Assembly (NCBI GenBank): GCA_003415625.1
Contig: PYIU01000005.1
Coordinates: 2,981,001-3,045,000 of the forward strand
Source: Aquanectria penicillioides
Taxonomy: Eukaryota; Ascomycota; Sordariomycetes; Hypocreales; Nectriaceae
Reading direction: 5' to 3'
DNA: 64,000 nt
In this document: positions 33,619-45,461 of the stretch, piece by piece
Layout of the letters: the number at the start of each line of letters is the position of its first letter
Numbering within the stretch: the first letter of the stretch is position 1
Translations under genes and position numbers: made by a program
The notes under the pieces: generated by a model
What the model saw: only the letters and a program-made list of their open reading frames with translations
What the model was told of the DNA's origin: nothing
Databases searched by the model: none

Positions 33619-36600
33619 TGTGATGGGAGGACGGACGAGAGGATGAGGCGCCCAATTGAGGGGAGAGGGTCTAGAGGGGGTATCACTGGGAGAAGAATGC
33701 AAGAAAGAAGAGAGGCTCTCACGAGCAGAAGGGAGGGGGAGGGCAGAGTATTAAAAGGGACGAGAGACAGAGGTGTTTTTGGCCCGGGACACCTGGAGCC
33801 GAGACCAAACACTCTGACGGATGTGACCTTTTGCGCACGGTAAAGGTGAGGTACCTGATTTTCAGGTTTCGCTCGTTCCCAAGGAGCCCACGGTCAAAGG
33901 CCTTGTCAAGCTTTACACGCCCCTTCCCCCAAAATTTGCCCCAAGTGCCCCAAGACTGCCCCCAAATCGTTGCCAAAACTCGCATCTCCTGCATTCAGTT
34001 CCTTAACCACACCCCCATGGATCCGCTGGCCCACCGCTGCCCTCCCCCTCCCCCCGGTGAAGGACGCACTGAGGAGGAGCTTCAGCGGGCGCGGCCACCG
34101 GGGATACCAACTGAATTGAACACCACATCGCGTGGCGGGGATACCTGCATTCATCCAATCAGAAACGCTCAGAATATAATCGGCGCATCCCTTGGGCTCC
34201 CCTTCGTCACTGACCATAACCGAAAACCTCCACTCTGCCGAGGGTGCTCCTCGCATGTCACTTCGGTCAGACTGACGCGGGCACCACGCAACCAAAAGGG
34301 CTCCAGAGTACTTTCACGTTGATTCATCCCTAAGCGTATCGCGGGCCGTGTTCAAACTGTGCTGCAAGTACCGCTTTGCCCACCAGCCAGCTTGTGCTGG
34401 CGGCTTGCCTCTGGCCCTACATTTATTATCCACCCACCCCCTCATGACTTTCCCGTCCAATCCCGTCAGCGCCAAATCGTCAGACCCCATGTCATTCTCC
34501 CCAGACTGACCCCAAAGTTGTGAACATGGCGAAATTCCCCCAGCCAACTGGGCACTGTACGTATCGATGATAACATGAGATTCTGCCACCATTTCGGCCT
34601 GATCATTCCGCGGCCTACAAACCGTGGTAAACATCCCTCCTCCCGGATTTGCCGACTCAATCGCCGGCAACATCAACAAACAGCCTCCAATAGCACAAAA
34701 TGTAGAGGCCCATTCCAGCTACCATTGTGTTTCATGATTGGTCCTTTTTGCCCCATTTCGACCCATACTCCGGTTGTCTAGGCCCTAGTTTGCAAACTGC
34801 TGTGGGAACAGTGAGAGTGGGTTCCAAGCTGCTTGCGTCAGGGCCTCCTTCAAGCGCTTTCTGGGGCTCATCGCCGAAGAATGCCCCGGATACCGACCGG
34901 ACGCGGGCGGACCTTCGGCTTGGCCTTCGACGTTACGAGAGCCCATTGCCACGGCTCCTGTTCGGCTCGATCTTTCGGCGGTCAGCCAGCTCAGTAGCTC
35001 AGTTCCCTCAGCCCTTGACCAGGCGATAGTGAGGAAGGCCTCGGAATCGCATCGCCTGCTCGGGCTCAATTCCGGGGCAACCTGGTACTAGTAGAGTAAC
35101 CCACGTATCAATGTTGCTTTTGCATCAATTGCCCACCGAGAGGATGGAAATTTCTTTCTCTTCCACCCACAATAAGAACCACAAGTTCAAACCCACTTGC
35201 ATCTATGCTTGTAGCCACTGCTCTGTTGTACATAGTACATAGTCCAGAGCGTAGTATCCTCTTATCCAACTCCACTAACAAACGCAGATGATTTTCAATT
35301 GCTAATAAACTATCCCAGAACTCTAACTTGACGATGTGGTCAGTGTCCCCTCTCTTGGCTGCTCAACCTAGTCTCAAGGAACTTCCCTTAAAGTAGCCTT
35401 TCAATCCAGTATGAATACCAGAGCCCAATTGTGCTCTGTGGATTCAGTAACTCCAGGTCATGTCTGACGCATTCATCTGTCGTCCGCCTTTTACACCTCG
35501 GATGGGAGTTCGGCTGACAGTCGCGGGAGCGGCAAAGCACCAAGCAGCCCCACGTATCAACAACGATCCCAAATGGATGACAATGGGGCCTGTCGGGCAA
35601 AGCCACCCCTGGCTGTCGTTTTCCAGCCCTTCCCTGGACATCAGCATCATCAACATCATGGCTCAACCAGCTTCCCGCTGCAGCAAGTCTAGAGTCCGGG
35701 ATGCCCACTCGGCCGTGCACTGGGCTGGCGTCCGGGGGCAACGGAGCAGAATAATTACCGCATGGCACCCCCGAAGCGGCTTAGCATCCGCGGCGGCTCC
35801 ATTCCTCAAACAGGGCCCATCCGTACTTCCTGAAAGCTCTGGGGGCCCTTGGAGACAAAAATTTTAGGGGGCCCTGGTCACTTTGGTGCTCGCTCCCGCC
35901 TCGGGCCAGCGGCTTTTACTTCGGTCGCCGTCTGTGGCGCTCGCACATGGCGGTGTTACGAGACTTGGCCCTCGGTCCCCGACTCCAGAGGCTAGTTTTC
36001 ATCAACTTTGTTCAGCGTGACCACCCTTCGAGATAGCTCTAAAATCTCTTGAGTTGTGACATCTACCCCAAGTCCCTTCTCAGATAACCGCCACCCCTTC
36101 TTTCGCTGCAAACCACCCACCCCGCACCGTGCCCCATCCAATAGGACCCGTCCTAATTACCTGCCATTGCCGACCGGCCTCGCATTGCTGAGGCAGCTTT
36201 TATTTTCCCCTCGGTTTCAGCCGCATATCACCCAACGACTTTGCTTTCCCGCTGACAGAAACAGCCCCATATTTGTTGCCAATGGCTAATTGCACACCCG
36301 GACTCCTTGGTTTGGCCGAACGAGGTCATAAATGTATTGAAAGTCCTTGAAGAGTAAATACTGTGCCTCTTTAGTCTCGGTTTCGTCATCCTGGTTGAAC
36401 ATATTCCCGGACCTCAAGGAGTGATTATCGAAGAGGCTTGGCTTCCCCAGACCCACGGGATGCATACCTGTCCTAAAACCCTGCTACTGGTATAAATTTT
36501 TTTTTTTGGCCGAGAGAGCAAACAACCAAACCCATGCCAGTATTTCCATTGAGGAAACCAGAGTCACTTTCGTGAAAATATGAAAATGCTCAGGTCACGA

Positions 36601-37184
36601 AACTTAACATTTGTAAATCATCGCACCAAATTTCCGGCCCAACTCATCGTCCAAACTCACACAGCAGTTGCAGCAATGCAAGATTGCTCAGCCCTTAGGG
36701 TTAGAGGGGTTACATATGATAAATTTAGGATATGTTTAGTGTAGTGTTGGTGCCAAGTTTAGGTTGAGGATAGAATTGTCCAATAAATAATGCCTCGTTA
36801 GAACGAGTCGGTTTGCGTCTCCTAAACAAGGTCTGGCTGCGAGTTCATTTCCAATACGTTGTGTGTGTGCACGTTTGGGGGCGCCGTGTTGACCCCCCCC
36901 CACAACGATGCTCTTTCGCGACTCAAGCTGGAACCAAGCCTGTGGCTGATACGAACAGAGTGTGGCTTGATTTCCGAAGTCCTGGATGTGGCACGCAAAC
37001 TTGGTAGCTCCCTGCGTCGTCTTGAAAGCCCCTCGGCACTGTCTTCTTGCACTGTCTCCCCACCAAAAAAATTGGCACACTCAATCCTGTTATACAGATA
37101 TCGCACGTCGCAACCGCAAGACTCAGCGTCACCATTCATCTTCAAGGAAATTTGGTGCATCGTCTGGCAATATTTACCATAAGG
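33619..37184. promoter_or_regulatory. 3.6 kb divergent intergenic region, ACO1 and BUD20
   Basis: No gene family is recognised on either strand in this long gap. Open frames are short and on no consistent strand. The segment nearest ACO1 has pyrimidine/purine-biased leader-like sequence. It probably holds promoters and UTRs; an unrecognised noncoding RNA or a short lineage-specific gene cannot be excluded. Confidence 0.4.
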
Positions 37185-37669
37185 ATGGGCGTCACCAATA
37201 AGCGAACCATAACTAAGACAAGGCGCAAGACAAGGTCCGTTCTCCTACGAGCCTCTTCGTGGGCACACGTCTTGCACCAGCCATGTGCTAACATGTTCAT
37301 AGGGATGTTGATCAAATAAAGGCCGACCTTCTCTCTCCAAAGCACCTCGCTCGATGGAAAGACACAAAAGCTGCTGAAGACCTCCCTGGTCTTGGCCGTC
37401 ACTATTGCACTGAATGTGCCAAGTGGTTCGAAACGGAATCTACACTTGTTGCGCATCGCAAAGGAAAACCGCACAAACGAAGGTTAGTCGTGTTGCCCAG
37501 ATATGCAATTTGTCTTTTCATGAGTCCTCTAATCCCCTCTCTCTTCAGGGTCAAACAACTTGCCGAAGAGCCATACACTCAAAAAGAGGCCGAGGCTGCT
37601 GCCGGCCTAGGGACGATCAATCGCAACCGCAACACCGATGGCGAGGACGATATCGACATGGCAACTTGA
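37185..37669 (+). CDS. BUD20: C2H2 zinc-finger ribosome export factor BUD20 (ZNF593)
   Basis: Three exons (37185-37234, 37303-37482, 37549-37669) give 116 codons. The basic N-terminus (MGVTNKRTITKTRRKTRDVD) leads into one C2H2 finger: Cys52 and Cys55 in YCTEC and His68 and His74 in HRKGKPH. The tail (VKQLAEEPYTQKEAEAAAG, ending DGEDDIDMAT) is acidic. In yeast Bud20 shuttles with pre-60S ribosomal subunits and aids their nuclear export. Both introns split an AGG arginine codon in the same way. The gene converges on DAM1 with only 183 bp between stops. Confidence 0.93.
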
Positions 37670-37852
37670 GGCGCCGCTTCAACTCTTCCTCCTATATCAC
37701 AATGCCCTCCTGAGTCATTTTTCATTACGACGGGAGTCGTCGATTCCCAATTAATGCGGCCGACATGCGAGACCCTGTAGTTGTCGGTGTGTCGAATACG
37801 AACGGTTTATGTGGATTGGATTTCTTTATGCGCGGCATCTCCGACTGGCTCA

Positions 37853-38568
37853 TCACCTAAGCCCGCGAGCGCGAGGTCTCGTCAACCCACTTGCCCGACC
37901 CCGAGTCCCACCATGAGTATTGCCTCTGCCCCTTGACGACGATCCTCGAGCTGCTGGTAGTCGTGACTGGCGAGGTTCTGGTGTAGCGAATTTCGATGAT
38001 TTGATGGTAGTGGAAGGGTTCTCGACGAATGAGGTATCGGTCGTCCTATCGGGCGGTCAGCAATCAAGAAGCGGGAGGGGCACGTGTCTAGGTGTGGCCT
38101 ACATGAACGTCATCTCGCCATCTTCTCCTCGAGGAGGGTGGTTATTAAGAATTTGTTGCTCATTTTCACGAGGTCTCTCGCGACGGAATGACTCAGCAAC
38201 TGGGCCCTGGACTATATGTTAGCCCTCCTAGCATCTCTATTGATAATCTATACCCCAATCTATACCTCGGGAAAGTCGACGCAAAATGCGTTCATGTTTA
38301 GGCCGTAGAGGAAGCTGGCGAAAGACTCGGTAAACCGCGAGAGACTCTCGTGCATGAGTTGGAAATGCATCATGTTGGCTTCTAGGTCAGCCATGGCATC
38401 CGATAGCTCAGCGAAGGCAGGTTCGAACGCGTTGAGCGGGAATGGGGAGTCCCCTTCGCCAACGCTGCGAGCTGAGTCGCGAAAGGAGGATCGGGATGAG
38501 GGTCGAAGCGGGGTGGTAGGACGCGACGTACGCGAACGAGAGTTAGATCGCTGATGGTCGCCTGACAT
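37853..38568 (-). CDS. DAM1: DASH complex subunit DAM1
   Basis: Three exons in transcript order (38266-38568, 38103-38206, 37853-38045) give 199 codons. The Ser/Arg-rich start is followed by the diagnostic Dam1 helix (FEPAFAELSDAMADLEANMM, then HESLSRFTESFASFLYGLNM and NAFCVDFPE). Exon 2 gives ESFRRERPRENEQQ and ends in EMTFM; exon 3 resumes with TTDTSFVENPS and a basic Arg/Gly tail (SSRGRGNTHGGTRGRASG). Intron 2 uses a weak GTAGGC donor; if it is not removed the protein stops right after EMTFM. Dam1 is the main kinetochore and microtubule-contact subunit of the fungal DASH ring and is a phosphorylation target of Aurora kinase in yeast. It is divergent to the CRAL-TRIO gene. Confidence 0.9.
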
Positions 38569-39808
38569 TTTTTTCTTCTTTAAAAACACAGACCGTGTTG
38601 GTGTCTTTGATTTTTTTATTTATCGGGGTTTCTCCAAGGGTGAAGTACGGCGATTCGGCGGGTAAGTTTGCATGTTGAGGAACGATCCAGTTTGCGATGT
38701 GCGCAATGTCGACAGTCATTTGCCGGTGGGGAAACTGTGGCGCCTCAAACATTCAAACCTGGCCCCACAGTACGTTTCTTGTGGCGGTGCGATCTTGTTG
38801 ATCTTGATGTGGGATGCATGATAACATTTTATGTACATTCCGTCCACGGCCTCGCTGGACTTGCAATTAATTTATTGCATCTTCGCTTTGACAGGGAAAG
38901 CAGCTGCCATATCGGAGATACGCGTGTTCAAATCTACTATCCCGTTCATGTCTGAACGAACCGAGACCGCTGCTGAGATGGCGTGCGACTGAGCCCATCA
39001 CACTGGAACCAGGAACCGTAGACCAGGACCCCAAGCCGAGCAGACATGATGCAAAAAAACCCACACCATTCAAGGCAGTCATCAGACGAGAGACCCTTGG
39101 GCAACGAATGTTATTTTATGTGGCATGTCTGGTCCTTGTTGCTCTAGGGTAGCCTAGGAGCGAGCAATGGAACAAGGTATTCTCTCACCAAGGTTCAGCA
39201 TCCCAGGCAAATTCTTCCTTGCCGCTTCGTCATTTACGATGTGTTTCCAGAACCCTGACTGCCTACCGTGCGTCATGATGCCAGAGCCTGTGGTATAGAT
39301 CACCAAATGCCAACTACTGCCCTCCGAATGCTTATTCAGGTAGGTAGGTACTTGACACGAAACCAATTGGGGGTACCTAAAGCACTAGCATGTCCCTGTC
39401 TAGCCTGACCCCCCCAGTGCCTACCTACCTAAGGTAGACTCTTTCGTCACTTCTGTTTTTACATTGGCTCCGTGGGGCCCGCGCCGCAAGTCCCGCACCT
39501 CAGCAGCACACTCTCTTATTACTGTCCCTTCTGTCCCAACTTAACCCACCTCATCTCAGCTCATCACATATAAAAGTCATACATCCCCGCTGTCTTGCGA
39601 TCGCCCTCGTTCCACTCGGCCTGTCCCAGGAGAACCACCGAGCTACCAGAAGACACGGTGATCCTCGGGGGTTTGTCAGCCTCAGCAAAGCAGGCCACCA
39701 GGACTCGGTCGGTCTCGGTCTCGTATTCACCCCCTCAAAAACACTGTCCTCAGCGGGCGCCGTTGCTCACGCGCACATTCATCTTGGGCTGCCTTCGCCA
39801 TATTACAT
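38569..39808. promoter_or_regulatory. Divergent promoter region, DAM1 and the CRAL-TRIO gene
   Basis: 1.24 kb with no recognised gene. Clustered GGTAGGTA and CCTACCTA words occur at about 39,339-39,352, 39,371 and 39,420-39,436. A CT-rich leader follows toward the plus-strand gene. Confidence 0.5.
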
Positions 39809-41804
<1,996 letters not shown>

Positions 41805-42043
41805 TTATCCAACCATTGGTTGGCGAGTGTGGGTAGCCATGGAGTATGTGATAGACGGAAAGATAAAAACGTAGGCATACAGAGCTAGACAGTAACACTA
41901 GAACGCCTAGTCGCGAAGCCATGTATGTCTCTGGTGGAGGCTACTGGCCGCTGCACTCCGGCGAAGCCGTTTTGATGGGACGATACATGCTATTCCGAAA
42001 CACATGGCTCAACATGAACAACCAGTGGGATGTGACAACTTGT

Positions 42044-43033
42044 CTAGATCCTGGACTTGATTTCCTCGCAGAGCTTGTTAATTTCTTCCATGTTGGCAGT
42101 CTTGGAAGGCCAAGTAATGATCAAACCCTGATCTTCAGTCGGCTTGGGGATCTAAAGACACAATGAGCAAGTTGGCAAGACAACGTGAGTGAGCGAGTGA
42201 TGACTAGTAAGGACAACAAGGACTAGATAGGCGTGAACTTACCAAGTGGAAGTGAACCTATTATAATTTGTAAGTTTGCTGCAGTGGATTGGTGCCAGGT
42301 GTTGGTACTTACGTGGTGAACCTGTTGATGGGCAATGGTGCCGTTGTTCTGGAGGATGTTGTAGTCGGTTGCGCCGGTGGCCTTGATGAGTTTCTTGACA
42401 GTAGGCTAAGCGGAGAAAGAAGAACACATATTGTTAGGGTCTCTATTCAAATTGTTTTTACAATGTGCATGGAGCACAATCATGGGTTGACTTACGAGAA
42501 TGTCGGTGAGATGCTCATCGGGGATGTCGGCTAGCTTGGCGCCATGGTACTTCGGGATAACGAGCTACCGAGCAGGGCATGGTTAATGGCTAGGTTCCTC
42601 GCGATGGATTCAACCCAAGAGAGAGATAACATTGGATGGTGAACACTTGAATGATTTGGTACTGGTGGCCAATGGCGATGTGGGGGAAGAAGGTGTGGTG
42701 GGCTTGGATACGGTGCCCAACGTCGTTCCCAGAGCAGTGAGTGAGCAAGGAAGAAAGTTTGACAACATACGCTGTGGCCCTTACTAGTAGGGCCAATATC
42801 AAGAAAGGCGAGGACTTGGTCGTTCTCGAAAAGCTTCGCACAAGGGATTTCGCCTGCAAAAGAGGGACTGGAGTCAGCATCATGGTTCCTTTGGGAGGTG
42901 GGGGGATGGTGGAACCACGTGGGCGAGTGAAGGGCAGAGGGGGAGGAATGATGCCAAGTGCTGGAGGTGTTGACTCGCCCTTGATGATTTTGCAAAAGAT
43001 GCACGCAGCATCGGAGACGACCTTGGAGGCCAT
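42044..43033 (-). CDS. HNT1: HIT-family adenosine 5'-monophosphoramidase HNT1 (HINT)
   Basis: Six exons in transcript order (42979-43033, 42771-42853, 42496-42564, 42313-42405, 42243-42257, 42044-42151) give 140 codons. Zinc-site cysteines are in CIFCKIIKG. Blocks FLDIGPTSKGHS, IPKYHGAKLADIPDE and NILQNNGTIAHQQ lead to the HIT triad His100-Val-His102-Phe-His104. His102, the expected nucleophile, is encoded by exon 5, which is only 15 nt (V-H-F-H-L). Intron 1 uses a GC donor (AAGG then GCGAGT), the only donor that keeps the KGEIPC frame. Hint proteins hydrolyse AMP-NH2 and aminoacyl-AMP conjugates; yeast Hnt1 is linked to the Kin28 kinase. The C-terminus is KLCEEIKSRI. Confidence 0.93.
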
Positions 43034-44124
43034 GATGGTAATGGGGATTGAGTATGGATTTGGGACTTGGGGGAGAATGAATATTCAGCGTGAGCTGCAG
43101 AGGTGGAGGAAGGAAGAATTGAGCCCAGCCGTGAAATGGCGACGGGCGAGATATACCTACATTTAAATTGACTGGGTACCGGCTGCAAGGCAGACACTCT
43201 ATTAAATTAGGTCGGATCCTTCTGAGACCGGAGGGGCAGCTACAGCTGTGCGAAGCTTCAATGTGTGGAGTTCAGGGAGGGGGAGTTTATAAGAAAAAAC
43301 AAATGGCTTGCAAATCGGAGTGGGACCTCCCATCGAACTCACCTCTTGCCTTTTACCAGATGTGACCGTGGGATTGGCCCAACAGACTCCGTTCATCTAA
43401 TCTTTGGCAACGTTTCGTCTGGAAGCACCAGATTCGAATTTTTGTTTTTTGGCCCGATACAGGATCGCGCGTCTCATGGCGTTCAGTTGATATGCGTTTT
43501 CGATTTTTTGTAATATTTTTAGCTCTTGCATGTCGTCCTTTGATGTGTTTTGTGTAGTCCGTAAAGAATTGACGATTTCTCCAACACTTTTCTACGTCCT
43601 AGTTTAGTACCCATCAGTCTTCCTACATGCGATCCCCCCCCTCGTCTGTTCGTACCCCCCTTACAAGCTTAGGTAAGGTACCTATGTACGTCATTCTGCC
43701 TGAGGGGTCATTTGACAATACGATACATACCCCGCCACACTGGCTGGGACAAGAACAGCCAGCCCCTCCAATCGATTCCACGGTCGGAGTAGTCGCCAAA
43801 CCTGCTTTGCTTGCCTGAGAGCTGCCCGTGCCTGCAAGTTGGTTACTCCAGACATCAAAGGCCTATTGCATTCTGCGATCCTTTCACCCTCCGCGACTAC
43901 CAGGTGGCCCTTTTGATACTCCAGGCGCCCGTCAAGGACTTAAGTTTGCCTGGACACAATTATACCTGTCCAAAACGAGGCTCCGCCTTAGTCTTTAACG
44001 ACCCATTTCTTCTCTTCTTAGCCTCACCTCACATCGCATCTACTCCATCACCATTTCGACTTTGGGCCTGGACAGACACAAAAACAGGCCGAACCATTTC
44101 TACATCGCATTTCCTCTTCCCACA
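43034..44124. promoter_or_regulatory. Divergent intergenic region, HNT1 and MOG1
   Basis: 1.09 kb without a recognised gene. A GGTAAGGTACCTATGTACG word lies near 43,673. Sequence toward MOG1 is CT- and CA-rich as expected for a leader. Confidence 0.5.
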
Positions 44125-44866
44125 ATGCCTGAATTTAATAGCACACCTCTCTATGGCGGTGCCATCGTCGCTGACCTCCCCTCTCACTTTGCCGATGTCA
44201 GGTGAGTTCTCCAATCCGGCGCACGCAATTTCCGTGTTGCATTAAACACATGCTGACCGTTCTGCGCTCGATCAGTAAGCTTCGGCAGGTCCCCGACGAG
44301 CAAGAGGTCTGGATCGACCAAGATGGCTTCACAAGTATCATTTTCGAGATCACCGAGCGAGTTGGAGGCTCCGGCTCCGGGCCTGAGATTGATGGTCGAG
44401 CCATGACTACCCACCTTGAGGACATGGTCGGTTCCGATATTGGCACGGTCAAGATTTGGAATACCGCCGAGACCGAATTTAGCAGGCTCGAGTATGCTCT
44501 CATGTTTATACACTGTCCCATCTGGGTTCTTTGCTCTTATGCTGACTTTCCCCGTTTCGTCGCAGGCCCGGAACTCCCGCCTACACTCTCATCTCGACAC
44601 AAACCCCGCGCATCAACCAGTCTCGCGACCAGTCCTCCGCCCCCGACTTCACGGCCATTATAATGACCCTCCTACGTCTAGAAAAGATCAAGACGGATAT
44701 TCTCATCACTATCAACGTGCCCCATATTAAGGGTGAGTACGATGAGGATGATGTCGACCTCGAGCTGGGACGCCAGGGCAAGCTCATTGGCGATGCGGTC
44801 GAGTATTCTGCTCGCATCTGGTCGTCGCTCAAGATCAAGGACTGGGGGTTGTTTGGAGAATCTTGA
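44125..44866 (+). CDS. MOG1: Ran-binding nuclear transport factor MOG1
   Basis: Three exons (44125-44201, 44276-44491, 44566-44866) give 197 codons, the usual length. The start MPEFNSTPLYGGAIVADLP, then the splice-joined DVSKLRQVPDEQEVW, is the Mog1 signature. The core continues FTSIIFEITERV, HLEDMVGSDIGTVKI and, after a splice inside a Glu codon, PGTPAYTLISTQTPR. The end is DAVEYSARIWSSLKI. Mog1 binds Ran GTPase and promotes nucleotide release, supporting nuclear import in yeast. Both introns are short with GTGAGT and GTATGC donors. The gene is divergent from HNT1 and convergent with the SprT protease gene. Confidence 0.92.
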
Positions 44867-45461
44867 GTCAAGAATTCAAAGCACAAACAAAATATTTTAT
44901 GCCCTGGAAGGAGATGGAGATTGTGCAGACCATGTTTTGCTTTGCCGAGTCAAGATAGATCCTTTGAGCTGTTGGACGCATGTCGAGAGGAGTGGACGGA
45001 CCTTGGCTGAACTGGCACGAATGCTATGATGGAAGCGGCTTTGCACGCATACGTGGGTGGATAGAGGAATTATGACTAAGTGAATGAACAGAACTAACTA
45101 TGGTTTCCTTTCTCCTTGTTTTACGCTGGAAAATGGGTTTCGGGCATCGTTTGCATACTGGTACCCAACAACTTGTATTGTTCGCTTCAAAGTCTTCTCG
45201 TATGATAGGAAGGTATGGGCGACCCTATCCTAACAGCATACTCTGTGATTTACAGGAGCTGTCCTAGGATAGACACCTCTAATGTCATGTTCTCAACTCA
45301 TTGTTTTTCAAACACCAGCCCTATCAGGTATCGTGCTTGTGCAGAATGAATCCCTCCCGCGTACTAAAAATGAAAAATAAGAAAACACCTTCGACTCGCG
45401 AGGTCTATCCATAGTTTTATCTACTCCTCACTATCGAGTGTCAAATCGACCATATCCTGGA
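44867..45461. other. Convergent 3' region of MOG1 and the SprT-domain gene
   Basis: 595 bp with AT-rich 3' UTR character. Just inside the right edge (45,425-45,480, minus strand) a different frame encodes the acidic peptide VDLTLDSEE followed by a stop, discussed as a finding. Confidence 0.5.
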
